A stretch of DNA of 64,000 bases from Dromiciops gliroides (GCF_019393635.1 NC_057866.1:11294223-11358222), one strand, 5' to 3'; shown: positions 11,263-23,700, counted from the stretch's first letter. Numbers and translations are program-made. The notes: generated from the letters alone by a model not told the origin.

Positions 11263-11932
11263 CATGTTACATGGACTCTGTAACAAAACATCTGGCTATA
11301 TATACATGTATGGGGGTGGGGACGAGAATCAATACACTATCTTTTAAATAGGAAGGGAAAAGGACAATCTCAGAACCATTTCTGAGTAGGCTGAGGGCAG
11401 AAAGAACCGTATTTTATTTATTTGGAGAGCAAAGTGGGTAGTGGGAGTCTTTTGTCAATGAGCTCTTATGCATCTAGCAAGACAGAAGCAGGATGCTGTC
11501 TCCCGGCGGCAGCAGCCCGGAGGATGGGCAGGTGTGAGGAGTTCAAAGCTGGCTCTCAGGGATGGATGGATAAGGTGTCTATTTCAGGGCAAAGTTATTG
11601 GAGGGGAACTAGGTGCACTTCTTGGCTGTTACTTATGACAACCCACAGCAGTCATGAGCTCGTGAGGATGGCAACCAAGTTAAATTTAGAACTGGCATCT
11701 GGAGAACTGGTGGAACAGCTTGGGCACTAAAAGCAATGGCCAGGTAGGCCTCAGGTGGCTTCCCCACCCAGAGGTTCCTCTCCCACTCCCTGTCCTTCTG
11801 TCCAGTCATCTTGTCATTACTGCCATGAGACCCTGGACCCCCCTTATTATTCATAGCAATTCTGGCCTTTCTTATCACTGCTGATCTGAGAAAGCCACAG
11901 CTAGGTGTCTAAGAAACAGAGGTGACATTTAT

Positions 11933-11934
<2 letters not shown>
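11263..11934. other. Unique intronic sequence, no gene seen
   Basis: ORFs here show no family resemblance; no repeat named. Confidence 0.4.

Positions 11935-11969
<35 letters not shown>
11935..11969. repeat. (AC)n microsatellite
   Basis: About 35 bp of uninterrupted AC. Confidence 0.97.
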
Positions 11970-11972
<3 letters not shown>

Positions 11973-12121
11973 CTGCTTTGAGACTTCCTGTGGGAACTGA
12001 TGCTCTGGGCCTAAGAACTTGTCCACACCAGGATGCCCCAGATTGCCCCCCCCCAATCCCTTAGCCTCATACCCACACTCCCACTCACCCTCACACCACA
12101 TACCCCTACACTCACACCCTC

Positions 12122-12125
<4 letters not shown>

Positions 12126-12185
<60 letters not shown>
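12126..12185. repeat. Compound (TC)n(AC)n microsatellite
   Basis: About 44 bp of TC followed directly by about 16 bp of CA, preceded by CACTC-rich sequence from 12,070. Confidence 0.97.
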
Positions 12186-12830
12186 CCCTGCTCCTGTCCA
12201 GCTGCATAAACCATCTCTCTCCTCCCCACCCCTCCCCCCAGCAAAGAGCCTTTTCTTACCCAAAGGCAGAGGAACTAAAAACAGCAGCTGGGGAGCTCAG
12301 TTGACTCACCCAGCATGATCATCTCCTCCCAGAATCTCCAGTCTCCTCCTGGGGTTTTTGCCAACACAAAGTAAAAAAGAAACACAGGGTCTTTAAAAAA
12401 AAAAGAAAAACCCTCAGCATTTCTGAAATAGTCTCCCCACCTGGGTGCAGATGTAACACTCTGGCCAAACTTTCTCCAACTAGCCTTCAGTGTGCCGGTT
12501 GGTGCTAGCCAACGTATGAGGCTAAACAGACACTAGGATTACTGGGTTCCACTCCTAGTTCTTCCCATAACTCATTTCGTGCTCTGAAGTAAGATACTGC
12601 CCCTGTGCATCCACATCTGTAAGATGGTTAAGAATGATCTATAATGCTTCTTACTTCTCCTAATGAGGAAGGAGAAAAAGAGGCAAATATTTGGCTCTTC
12701 AGAGGCAAGGTCAAGATCAAGGCAGGGGAGTCTGCTTATCCTAGAAGATGCTCATTAAGGTCAGTCATGGCAGGATTGTCCCCCTGTGCCCACCCACACA
12801 CTCTGATAGCTACTCAATTTCAGTAACAAT

Positions 12831-13200
12831 TAAAATTTCAACTGGCTACTACTGTAATAGGCGAAATCCCACAGTGCAGCTTGTGCTGACAGGCCTGTGG
12901 TTTTCTCTCTGTCACTGAAAGCCTTACCAAGAGAGGGCACCCATGCATCGGGGGTGAGGTTGGTGAGAATCGTGAGGTCTACCAGCTTTTTGGTACTATC
13001 GACACTGTCTAAAACTCCCAAAGGCTTGCCCTGCAATGCAGCCAGTTACACCGAAATAAGCTTTGGGACCAGCCATATCAAATCCAGTAGCATTCAAAGC
13101 CTCCTTGAAGTGATCTGTACTGCTCAAAAAGACACATGTACAGGAATGGCCGAGTGGGTGAAAAATGTCTATTGCCAACACGATGACCTGCATTAGAATG
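12831..13200 (-). pseudogene. Unrecognised protein-like segment, frameshifted, possible retropseudogene
   Basis: Two overlapping minus-strand frames look protein-like. The first includes STDHFKEALNATGFDMAGPK and AYFGVTG. After a one-base shift near 13,045 the second continues KPLGVLDSVDSTKKLVDLTI, LTNLTPDAWVPSLGKAFSDR, EKTTGLSAQAALWDF. Codon use and composition look like a real soluble protein broken by a frameshift. I do not recognise the family. The upstream side borders a degenerate L1. It has no clear poly(A) tail. It may also be a chance open stretch. Confidence 0.35.
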
Positions 13201-13214
13201 GAAAACCTAGCAAG

Positions 13215-13985
13215 AAATTAACTGAGACAATAGCTTCTGTAAAGTAGCTGGTCACCTGACACCCCTGCAAAATCAAAAGCATTTTTGTATAGTAATAACC
13301 AAATTCAGGAAAGAATATCAAAGAGAGAAGTCCATTCAAAGTAACTCCAAAATGTATAAAATATCAGAGAGGCAATCATCTACCAAAGCACACTTAAACC
13401 TGTATAGATATAACTCCAAAAAGCTCCTTAAAGAAACAAAGAACAACTTAAAAATCAGAATAGTCAATGTGCATGGCTGGGCTGTGCCAATGTAATAAAA
13501 ATAATATAGAAATTAATTGACCATTTTAGTGCCGTAGCAATCAAACTACCACAAAGGTAAACTTTACAAAGTTAGACAAAATAATAAAATTATTTTAAAG
13601 AAAAAAGAAAAAAAAGAGAAAATTGCACTTCCAGACTTCAAACTATATCTTAAAACAGTAATCATCAAAACTATTTGCTACTGGTTTAAGAAAACAGAAA
13701 AGTAAACCAGTAGAACAGATAACATAAAGAAAAGCAGAAACCATCAAGGCTCAATTACCTGGCATTCCACACCACCAACCCCAGAGAAAAATTTACCTAG
13801 GAAAAAACTTCCTATTTGGCAAGAACAGTAGGGGATAATGGAAAGCAGTCTGGCAGAAATACGGTTTAGACCAACATTCACAATAAACTCATATCCTCAT
13901 GGTTTTCCTCACTATATCTCCTAAGAGCCATCGCATAATAACAAATAGTATTTTTGAAAGACAAAAAAAAAAAAAAAAAAGAAAA
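13215..13985 (+). mobile_element. Degenerate L1 ORF2 C-terminal region
   Basis: Broken frames show L1 ORF2 traits: IALPDFKLYLKTVIIKTICY near 13,620-13,680, and WKAVWQKYGLDQH near 13,840. Many stop codons. It ends in an A-rich run at 13,964-13,995. Confidence 0.75.
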
Positions 13986-14155
13986 GAAAAAGAGGAGGAA
14001 ACCCAGCATATTTGATCCATAAAATGAAAAATTACAAAAAACCATACAATGTGTAATCCCTGTGGGCCTTCACAGAGGGGTTAGTTGGGGGCATTCTCTC
14101 ATTTCTTTTCATTCAAATCCTGCTAGATCTTGATCATTCTATCACATTCAACTTT

Positions 14156-14286
14156 ATTTTTTTTGGTGAGGTTGACTTTCCGAGGGTCACACAGCTAGAA
14201 GTGTTAAGTGTCTGAGGCCAGATTTGAACTCAGGTCCTCCTGACTACAGAACTGGTGCTCCATCCACTGTGCCACCTAGCTGCCCC
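14156..14286 (-). mobile_element. Short SINE, minus strand (first of two at one target)
   Basis: Flanked by TCACATTCAACTTT (14,142-14,155) and TCACATTCACTTT (14,287-14,299). Confidence 0.9.
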
Positions 14287-14300
14287 TCACATTCACTTTT

Positions 14301-14449
14301 TGTTTTTGTTTTTGCTGGGCAATGAGGGTTAAGTGACTTGCCCAGGGTCACACAGCTAGTAAGTGTCAAGTGTCTAAGGCTGGATTTGAACTCAGGTACT
14401 CCTGAATCCAGGGCTGGTGCTTTATCCACTGCACCACCTAGCTGCCCCC
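14301..14449 (-). mobile_element. Short SINE, minus strand (second at the same target)
   Basis: Directly follows the previous copy. Its duplication ACATTCACTTTT is at 14,289-14,300 and 14,451-14,462. Confidence 0.9.
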
Positions 14450-14600
14450 TACATTCACTTTTGATTCTGCTATGTCATTGTTCTTTCTGTTGTCATTGTT
14501 GTAGTTACTGTATTTACTGTTTTCTAGGTTCTGATGACATAATTCTGCATCAGTTTATACAGATCTTTCTTTTGGACTATGTGCAAGAGTATAATTCTTT

Positions 14601-14757
14601 CTTTCTTTCTTTCTTTTTTTTGTGGGCCAATGGGGGTTAAGTGACTTGCCCAGGGTCACACAGCTAGTAAGTGTTGAGTGTCTGAGGCTGGATTTGAACT
14701 CAGGTCCTCCTGAATCCAGGGCCGGTGCTCTATCCACTGCACCACCTAGCTTGCCCC
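14601..14757 (-). mobile_element. Short WSINE1-like SINE
   Basis: Duplication TATAATTCTTT at 14,590-14,600 and 14,758-14,768; poly(T)/(CTTT)n tail. Confidence 0.93.
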
Positions 14758-14855
14758 TATAATTCTTTTTTTTTTAAATTCATTCATTCATCCATCCATC
14801 CATTCATTCATTCATTCATAATTTTTCCCCACCTTACATGTAAAAACAAATTGTA

Positions 14856-15014
14856 GGGGCAGCTAGTTGGTGCAGTTGGATAAAACACCGGCCTTGGATT
14901 CAGGAGGACCTGAGTTCAAATCCGGCTGCAAACATTTAACACTTCTAGCTGTGTGACCTTTGGCAAGTCACTTGACCCTCATTGCCCCGCAAAAAAAAAA
15001 AAAAAAAAAAAAAG
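14856..15014 (+). mobile_element. Short WSINE1-like SINE nested in L1
   Basis: Duplication AAATTGTA at 14,848-14,855 and 15,015-15,022; long poly(A) tail of about 23 nt. Confidence 0.93.
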
Positions 15015-15216
15015 AAATTGTAACATCGATTTTTAAGTTTATATAGATCTTTCCGAACCTTCCTGTATTCATCATTCATCATTTCTTCAAGCATAGGAAT
15101 ATTCCATTACATTCATGGACCACAATTTGTTTAGCTATTCCCCAATCAATGGACATCTACTTTATTTCTAAATCTTTGCTAATACTAAGAGTCTTGCTAT
15201 TAAAATATTTTGGTGT

Positions 15217-15373
15217 TGGGGCAGCTGGGTGGCGTAGTGGATAGAGCACTGGCCCTGGAGTCAGGAGGACCTGAGTTCAAATCTGGCCTCAGACACCTGA
15301 CACTTGCTAGCTGTGTGACCCTGGGCATGTCACTTAACCCCAATTGCCTCACCAAAAAAAAAAAAAAAAAAAA
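15217..15373 (+). mobile_element. Short WSINE1-like SINE nested in L1
   Basis: Duplication TTGGTGT at 15,210-15,216 and 15,374-15,380; poly(A) tail. Confidence 0.93.
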
Positions 15374-16012
15374 TTGGTGTATATGAGGGCTTTCTTTTTT
15401 CATGGCTTCTAGTAAATAGAGTCTCAGAGCCAAAAAGCATGGATATTTTAAATTATTTTCCCCAAACGGTCATATCATTCCACAGTTCCCCCAACAATGT
15501 ATTAAGCGTGTCTATCATTCTACAGCCCCTCCAACATTTACTTCTCTCACATCTTGTCATCTTTGCCAATTTGCAGGTGTGAGGTGAAATCACAGGATGG
15601 GGCTGCTTTGCATTTTTCTTATAATTAGTGATTTTGAGCATTTTTTCAAGTGGTTGTGAATACATTGCAGTAATTCTTTTATGAACTCTGTTCATATCAA
15701 TGGGGTGAATTCTTAGTGAAGCAAAGGATAGTGGAGCTTACAAAAAACTCACAAATTTTCAGTTACATGGAATTTTAAAGTTTTTGCATGAACAAAATTA
15801 CTGCAACTAGAAAAATAAAGGAAGTGGTCAAAGGTTTAAAAACAACAACTTAAATCAAATACTGGGTGTCCCAAAAGTTTTAGTGCAGATGTAATCTTTA
15901 ATCATTTGAAACTGTACTAAGACTTTGTGACATTCATTATTTCTCAAGGATCTGATATGCAAGAGAGTAAATAACTAATTACATTAATAATAGCTACCAT
16001 TTATATCAGTGG

Positions 16013-16258
16013 AGAAGTGGGAAAGAGCAGTGGATAGAGTGCCAGGCCTGGAGTCGGATAGACTTGAGTTTAAATCTGGCCTCAGACATTTCCTAGCTGT
16101 GTGACCCTGGGTGAGTCACTTAACCCTATTTGTCTCAATTTCCTTATCTGTAAAATAAGATGGAAAAGGAAACGGCAAACTATTACAGTATCTTTGCCAA
16201 GGAAACCCTCAAAAATGGGTCAGAGAGTTAGTTGGACATGACTAAAAATGACTAAACT
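16013..16258 (+). mobile_element. Long MAR1-type SINE
   Basis: Head GCAGTGGATAGAGTGCC, then the long body with CTTATCTGTAAAATAAG and TATCTTTGCCAAGGAAACCC, ending ATGACTAAAAATGACTAAA. Confidence 0.8.
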
Positions 16259-16259
16259 T

Positions 16260-16440
16260 AAGGTTTGCAAAGTGCTTTGCCAATGGTATCTCATTGGATC
16301 CTCACAACAACCCTGAGCGGTAGATGCTATCATCCCCATTTTAAAAATGAGGAAACGGAGGCAGACTGAGGTGAAGAGATTGGCCCAGGGTCACATATTT
16401 GACCTCCAGACTTCTTAGCTCTGTGCCCTGTAGAGAAGTA
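16260..16440 (-). mobile_element. CORE-SINE (Ther/MIR-like)
   Basis: GGTTTGCAAAGTGCTTTGCC...CCTCACAACAACCCTGAGCGG...AATGAGGAAACGGAGGC: reverse orientation of the CORE SINE. Confidence 0.75.
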
Positions 16441-17904
16441 TGAGAAGACTCACACAAGCAATGCCAAGGGAAGGAAGCGGAATCGAGGCTTTAATCACAC
16501 AAACAGAAAGAACAACAAAACCACTCAAAGTGACAGCCGCAATACTGGAGAGACCAGACTTGACCCCAAGGAAGGGAGGCCTATGGGGCCTGCACAGAAC
16601 TTCAGACTTTTACTTGATCCTGCTGAGCTAGCTTCTTCCTCTTCTTTGTTATTTGTTTTCTGGGAGGAGGAGCCATGAAGGATCCTGGGAAAATTGTAGG
16701 CGTGTAAAAACAAAATACCAATAAAAAGTCTTTTTCAAAATTCCATAAAGAAATCTTCAGTGCGATTTTATTCACATGCATATCTGGTACAGATAGCCTA
16801 GTCAAAGAGCAGAGTAGATTGTCCTGGGGAAATGACCAAGTTCCTTTACCAACCCCAAGCAACACTACTACCATTTCCCCATCCTGATTCATGCACAAGT
16901 CTCCAAAGAATTTTCATTGACCACCACACAGCCAGAAATGGGAAAAAGGACACCTGGTGGGTGGGAAGAAGCTGCAACATAAAACCAATGAAGAACTCAG
17001 AAGAACAGGGGTAGAAGGTGTCACCAAGGAAGAAAAGACAGGCTGGTCATGTGGGGAGGACCAGAGATGCCAAGCGGACACACAGAGAGGCTTCCTGCAT
17101 GTAGGATGGAGGGAGGGCCTGCACGCCTACAATTGCCAAGGTGATGAGATCCCAGACCTCCTTGGACTCTGTGCCTACTCTTCCACCAAAGTCGCCTTTG
17201 TCACAGCCACCCGCCTAGCTCTCTCAGAAGGAGGAGTTAAGCGGCTCACTGACGGGCTGTCCATCCGCTGCAGAGGCGCAGCTCCGCGTCACCCACCCGC
17301 CCGCCTGCACTCAGTGAACTCTGCTCTGCTTAGCATTTCATGTTCTCCCAGACCAGGTTCCCACTTCTCCCAATCTGTTCACACACGACTCCCCTCCATT
17401 CACTCTGAAATCCAACCCCTTTGACTCTGCTGGCTTTTTTCCTTCACACCCTCTAACTTCAGCGCTCAGTCAAGCGTCTGGAACACAGGAAGAACTTCAT
17501 ACGTGCCTGTTGATCAATTGTGGCCCAGAGTTCTCAAAGGGTCTACTAAGAAAGCATCAACTCTGGCAAAGTCTCTCCAAAGCTGGAAAAACTTTAAATA
17601 AAGGTTGGCAAAGGACTGCGGATCTGTTGGCATCCAAGATTGGCCACCGGGGGATGGCTGTCTCCACAGATGCGCCCAGTGCCGTTATCATCTGGCACCT
17701 ACCATATGCTACCTCAACCACGATTGGGGTGGGGGTGGGGTGACTCTAAAGGAACTCCCAGAAGCCACAAGAGCATTGTCTCCCTCTTACAAACATTTGA
17801 AGTGTAAGTGTTATTTTCCCATGGAAACAAAGTTTATGTCCCAATTCTAAGCACAGAGTCCAAGGAGGTCAAAGAGAAAAAGAATGGCTCCCTAGACACA
17901 CAAA
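16441..17904. other. Intronic DNA, no gene supported
   Basis: The segment 16,440-17,430 has longer ORFs but no recognisable domain. The phrase TGGTCATGTGGGGAGGACC at 17,044 vaguely recalls the end of an RTE-type reverse transcriptase. Confidence 0.35.
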
Positions 17905-18270
17905 TGGTCACCAAAGCCCTTTCTGTACCAGCCCAAAACTGGAAACGAAGTCAATGCCCGTCAATTGGGGAATGGCTGCGCCAGCTGTAGACATAAATGT
18001 CATGTGATACCACTGCATTAGAAAGAAGACAACCATGAACAACTCAGGGGAGACTTTCAGGAACAGGCCCAGATCAAGAGCCACCTTCCTCCCCCTCGAA
18101 GACAAACACTTTCCCAGGGAGGTGGTCATGGCCTCTGGAACTCCGCACCTACTATGCAGCAAACAAAGTCACTGTGTCTGCAGATCTGACTTCTTTTTCT
18201 TTTCGAATCTTTGCTACAAGAGAAAGCATACTGGCTGGAAGAATGGGGACTGAGGGAGGTACACAGCCTA
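17905..18270 (+). mobile_element. L1 3' fragment
   Basis: Contains CCAGCCCAAAACTGGAAACG and CCGTCAATTGGGGAATGGCT, the end of L1 ORF2 and start of its 3' UTR, degraded. Confidence 0.6.
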
Positions 18271-18574
18271 AACTTCATGTCATGCAGTGACAAAAGCAAC
18301 CACGATACAGAAAAAAAATCATCGCTCACATTTATGGGACGTGAAGGGGGGCCAAGGGCTGCAGGACCTCAGGATCCTCACAGCCATCCTCCAAGAGGAA
18401 AACTAAGGCTCAGGCAGACTGCTCCTTCCTCGGCTACCCAGCTATGCCCACGGCAGGATTTGAACCAGAGTCTTCTTGGCTTCTATGTACAATGGTATAG
18501 TAACTATGCAGTGATGGCCTACGGGCAAGTCAAAAAAACTGTTTAACCCAGGACATCGCTGAAATGCACCAATG

Positions 18575-18790
18575 CCACATTTATCTGGCACTTTAAGGTT
18601 TGCAAAGCAACTTACAAACATGATCTCACAACAACCCTGGGAGGGAGGGGCTCTCATGAGCCTCATTTTATAGTTGAGAAAATCGAGGCAGAAAGAGGTT
18701 CAATGACTTGCCTAGGGTCACACAGCTAAGTGTCTGAGGCAGGATTTGAGCCTGGGTCTTCCTAAGTCCAGGCCCAGCACCTATCTCGTG
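18575..18790 (-). mobile_element. CORE-SINE (MAR1/Ther-like)
   Basis: GGTTTGCAAAGCAACTTACA...AATGACTTGCCTAGGGTCAC...AGGATTTGAGCC, full length in reverse. Confidence 0.8.
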
Positions 18791-19264
18791 TTTCCCATCT
18801 GTCTTTTTTTCAATTTTTTATGGGAAAACAGAGTTCCAAAAGGAGTCAATAGTAACAGGAGCCCTAGCAAGAGGTTCTGTCAGCTTTCAAGTCAGTGGTG
18901 GCAGCTGTCCCACCTGAAGGCAGAGGGAAACTTTTAGGAGATTGGAGGGAGGAGGCAGCTGGGTGTCCAGGTGGTGGGGGTGGTAAAAAGTGGGGAGCGA
19001 CTACAGTCAGAAAAATGTGGGGTATCCTGAGGCTAACAGAGGAGGGAGGTAGGGAGAAAGTCAGCACAAGGGAGAAATTTTCCCTCCCTTTCTTTATTCT
19101 TTCTTTTTTCCTTCAAGCTGAGGGAGCAGAATGCGGACCATGGACAGCATCTGGGGCCCTCTTCTTACCTCCCTATTAATCCCCTCACCAGAAGGGGACA
19201 CCAAGTCATGAACCCAAATGAGGGGGGAACCCTAGGAAAAGATGGGTGTGGGAGGGAAAGGAGC

Positions 19265-19410
19265 AAAGCAGCAGTCTCAAGGCAAGTCAAAAGCATTCAT
19301 TAAGCATTTGCTGTGTGCCTTGCACTGAGGAGACTAAGAGAAAGAAGTCAAAAGCCCGTCTCTGACTTCCTGTAGCTTCCATTCTAAAGGGAACAACCAG
19401 TAAGAGAGCC
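19265..19410 (+). mobile_element. Ancient LINE-type repeat (CR1/L3-like) fragment
   Basis: AAAGCATTCATTAAGCATTTGCTGTGTGCC, with the same start as the copies at 9,385 and 48,240. Confidence 0.45.
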
Positions 19411-19939
19411 TGCCTGAGAGGGGACTCAGACTCCTCCCACATTTCCTGAGGGTATGGTCAGAGGTTTTTCCCTCCATGAGCCTCCATTTCTCCTTGTGTA
19501 AAATGGGACAAAATCCTGGCAGTGACTCCTTCAAAGGCTACCAGGAACTCCAAAGGAGACTGTGGGTAAATGCTCTGCAAACCTTAAAGCACCAGGCAAA
19601 GGCAGACCTCCTGCCCACCTTTATGTGTGTCCACCTACAAACCCCAAAGAAACCAGGACAAACCCGAGGGGAACACCCGTGTGGTGGCATATAGCCCAGC
19701 AGGGGATCCAGTTTGTGTAATCGGGAATATTGGCTTTCCTTTTTTCCAATGGGGGAAGGGATGAATAAGAGAAAATAATTTTTTGTTCAGAACAAATTCC
19801 CAAATTCCCAAATAACCTACAATACATCCAGATTCCAAATGCTTCACTAACTCACCCTCCAGTGCAACAATTCTCTCTAGTGGGCTCTGGGGCTTTAGGG
19901 AGTGCTCACCTCTGGGGTCAGGGGCATCTAGCTTTACAA

Positions 19940-20080
19940 TCATAAGCTTCTGAGTTAAAAGGGACCCTAGCAACCACCCACTAGCTCATTGTACAGATGA
20001 GTAAACTAAGGCCCAAAGAAATCCAATTACTTTTCCAAGGTCACAGAGTCCCCCATCCCAAATCCCTGTTCTGGTCACCT
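19940..20080 (-). mobile_element. Ancient MIR-like SINE fragment
   Basis: GAGTTAAAAGGGACCCTAGC...TTGTACAGATGAGTAAACTAAGGC...CCAAGGTCACAGAG. Confidence 0.6.
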
Positions 20081-20589
20081 ACTTTACAGGTTCACCAAGT
20101 GAACCAACAAGTCTCAAGCCCACACCCTCAGCTTCCTGATCCTTGTCTGCTAAAGTATCAACATCTGAATGCACGTGCATCCCGACCTTAGGGAGAGCCA
20201 CCGAGCCACTGGAACTGCTTTCAAACAGTCTTTCATTTCACCCCTGTGGGTCCTCCCCCTCCACTGATAAGCTTGCAGTAACTACTGTGGTTGAAACACA
20301 CACACTCTCTCTCACACTCACTCCACGGGGGCCATCCTCCTGAGAACACTCTTCTCCCTCTCAACTGAGCTCAGCTGTCCCTTGAACAGGTGCTGTAGGG
20401 GCCTGCACTCTACTCAACGCCAGCTGGACCTGGGCTCCACAGGCATGAAGGTGGCCTCCCCGCTGCATTCTGAGAAGGCGGATGGAGCCTTCATCAGACT
20501 GATGCCGCCCTGGCCTTGGGACATTGTGTGGCCAGAGGACTCTAGCTCCATCTATTTGAGGGCTTCCAGTACCAGCAGGACCCAATGGG

Positions 20590-20790
20590 AAGCAAATAAA
20601 GAACTGGACTTAGAGTCAAAGACCTGTTTGTGTTCACAACTTTCCCCTGCTCCTTCTGAGTGGTGTGACCCTGCCAGAACTTGAATCTCCAGGCCTCAGG
20701 TCCCTTATCTATACAATAGGGATAATAATACTCAGAGCAGCCACCTTAGCCATCCCCAGGTTGTGCTTTGCTGGATCAATGATTATTTCC
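20590..20790 (+). mobile_element. Ancient MIR-like SINE
   Basis: AACTGGACTTAGAGTCAAAGACC...GTGTGACCCTGCC...CTTATCTATACAATAGGG. Confidence 0.6.
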
Positions 20791-23700
20791 ATTACTGTTG
20801 TTTTAATTAGAACAGGCTATTGTTAGTGGGGAAATCAGGTGTTATTTTAAGGCCCCTCATTGGAGGCTCCCGTGCTGAGGCTAAGCTTGAGACCACCAGC
20901 TGGGAAGGGAGGGAGGCAGCAAGGTCAGCCCCACCCAGGGCAGGGCGGCCCAGCCAACCCTGCCCCCACCCCATCTTGGGAACAGCAAGGAGGGTCCGAG
21001 TCAGCTTGGTTTACAGAGGGGAAGGAGAAATGGGGTGCCAGATCTGAGACCACAGGGGCATCACTGACAAGGGTCATGAGAAAGGGAACGCCGCAGAAGA
21101 GCAACCCTTGTTCACCCTGAAGAAATCCAAAACGTGCCCCAATCTTTCTTCTAAGTCCAACCGAGGAAAGTTTCCTCCTGGGGTCTACAATTCTTTGGGC
21201 AGACAGCTCCACCCTGTCAAGTGACCATAGCCTCTCCAGCTTGGATGCCAATCATCCCATGAAGAGAGAACCAGCTCATGTAAGCAGGGCAAGCGCATCT
21301 GCTCCACATGTTTGCAGGCCAGAGGATTCCAACAGCCTGTGGAGGGGAGGGCAGGGGGCAAACCTGGTACACAGCACGGAGGTCTCCGGCCAAGAAGGCC
21401 CAACTAGAAAGTCGAGATCTCCTGGGATGCCAAAGTGGCTGCCAAGGCCAAATGCTGCTGAAGACTGAGTGACCTGGGGAAATCACCCACTCTTCTGCTG
21501 TTCTTATTATAACGGGGGGGGGGGGAGCACAAGCAATAACACAGCCTTCAGGGTTCCTGAGGAGACTCCCCCAATTAACTGCAAATAGCCAAAGTCCTTT
21601 AGCAGCAGGGCACAGGTGTGCAGGGGGGCCTGGGGCAGTGCCAGCTATACCGATGCCTCAAATCAAACCACAACTTCCCACAACCAATGCCCACCCTAAT
21701 TACAGCCCAAGCAGAAGAGAAGCACCTTCAAGTGTCACCTCCAGATCCTGGAGCCTAAGCAGAAGACAGGCACGAGAAATCTGACTGGTGGCTTTCCGTC
21801 TCCCCAAAAGAAGGCAATGCCCAAGATGAGGTGGCTCCAGGGGGGCTGTGGCGCCTGGCAGGGAGTTTACAAGAGGAGACCTGGCCATGGAGCTTGGTCC
21901 TCACTACAAGCCAAGCCTTGAAAACCCAGGCTGGCCCTGATGCCACTTACCCGAGCTACCCCTCCCCTGGATGCTGCTCTGGGGGGCTGTGGAAAAACTC
22001 AAGGTACCAGGGAGCTGAGAAGTAAGGAATCCAGACAAGATGGGCACTGTGCCCCTCATGAGAATCAGAGCCCCCCAAAGCAGCTGTCAGAACTGCAGAA
22101 GCCTCCGCTTTGGCTCTGCACACCCCAGTGGGGCATGGGCACGGGCACAATCTTCTCTAGGAAGCCCCCCAGGGATCCACAGCCATGACCACAAGCTCGG
22201 CCCTAAGCCAGTAATAAGCTCCCAAGGGAGCTCCCTTACTCACACACCCATTAATCTTCCCCCAGATCTCTGCCGTCATGGGGAGCGGCGGCCGAGGCGA
22301 GCGAGCTCCGGTTTGCTTGGCAGGAGGGGGTGATGAGGAGGGGAAAGCATGTTCTCCAATTTCTAAGCACCCCCCCATGGGGCAGAGGGTCCCACAGTGC
22401 TTCTGGTCACTCCACACACCAGAGAACCAACCCACGGCACAGATGGGCACCATCAAACATACAGGAAGGGGCAGGAACAGGCTGGCTGCCAGGGACTCTG
22501 GTGTTGCCACCATGAGGCGCCAAGTGGAACGGGAGAGGCAAGGAGGCTTGTGGTCTCAGGGAGAAGGAAGGAGAGCCAATAGTAAGGGCTTTGCCGGGCA
22601 GCGTGGGAACAAAGCTTACTCTCTGCCACAAGAGAGGGCGGGCCAACCCTCCCCTGGTCAGGATAGAAGCTGGGCCCCTTTAGCAGCAGGACTTTCCCAG
22701 CGAGAATCTGGAGCCTGACACAACCTGGGACAGACGCTGCATTGCCCAAATCTGGGGGGCAGCTCTCCCAGCCCCCCCTTCTCTGCTCTGGCCCAGCTTC
22801 AGCCCTTCCATCACTCGCGATGGCTCCTCCTTCCCCCAGCAGTACCCAGGGCTGCCGCAGAGCGGGGCTGGTGAGCTCAATAAATGCTTGGGGACAGAAC
22901 CAGGAACTAGCCGACCCACACAGACAAGGCCCCAAGACCCAGCTGGGATCCCCAGTCTCCTCATGGAGAAGTCCATCAGAAAAAACAAGGTGAAACACTC
23001 CCTGTGCTGGGCAGCTCAGTCAGCATCAGAGCAGGTCTGAGGTCCAGGAGGCCAGGCTGCCAAAGCAGGCTCTCTCCCACATCACCATCCTGGCCCCCAG
23101 ACCAGGGGCTCACTGACACTGCCGAGGACACGAGGGGAGCGGGCTGGTGCCCAACACCATCCAGCTTTCCCCAAGCCCAAGGAAAACCTTGGCCTGGGTG
23201 AGGTGAGAGTTTTCTCCACCTCTGGATCCAGACCCCAACAGCCCTGAGAAGGATCCCAGGAGGGGCTGTGAGGGAGGCCTCAGAGCCAAGTCAGCAGAGG
23301 GCTTGCTCCTTCCGAGCCCCTGCCCAGGGCAGCCTCACTTTCTCTGTACGGCCACATCCACCCGGGCCACCATTAGACAGAAGGTACCCCAAGCTTTCGA
23401 TACACGTAGTCCTGGGTCATTGGCAGGATTTCGGAGTAACCTCAGCTGGGTCCTTCCTGATGCCCTTTCCACAGTTCCCCTCTTCAGACCCTCAAAGGTG
23501 GCTGAGCTCCCCCCCCCCCATGCAGAGTCCCTAGACTAGGAGGTAGGAGCTCTGCACCCCCCCCTCCTTGGGCCTTCACTTCCTCCTATAGAAAGGGAAA
23601 GGCCTGGACTGGGTAACCTTCAGACTCCTTCCAGCTCAGATGCTCTCGGATCAAGGGATCCTGGGATGTTCATGTGTCACGCACCAAAACAGGCTTTCAA

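Larger units (their letters stand above)
14758..15720 (-). mobile_element. L1 3' region in antisense, interrupted by two SINEs
   Basis: Blocks such as ATTCCATTACATTCATGGACC, TAGCTATTCCCCAATCAATGG and GTGTGAGGTGAAATCAC follow the order seen in the antisense L1 copies at 54,050 and 56,890. An (ATTC/ATCC)n run lies at 14,778-14,818. Confidence 0.7.

Noticed and set aside
17044..17100. RTE-like reverse transcriptase end (CTGGTCATGTGGGGAGGACC)
   Set aside because: A single short word resembles AGHVxR of RTE/L2-type elements; the flanks do not extend the match.
22680..22998. ORFs of 181 and 102 codons on the minus strand near 22.5-23.0 kb
   Set aside because: Composition-driven, no recognised motif, and no splice signals consistent with exons.
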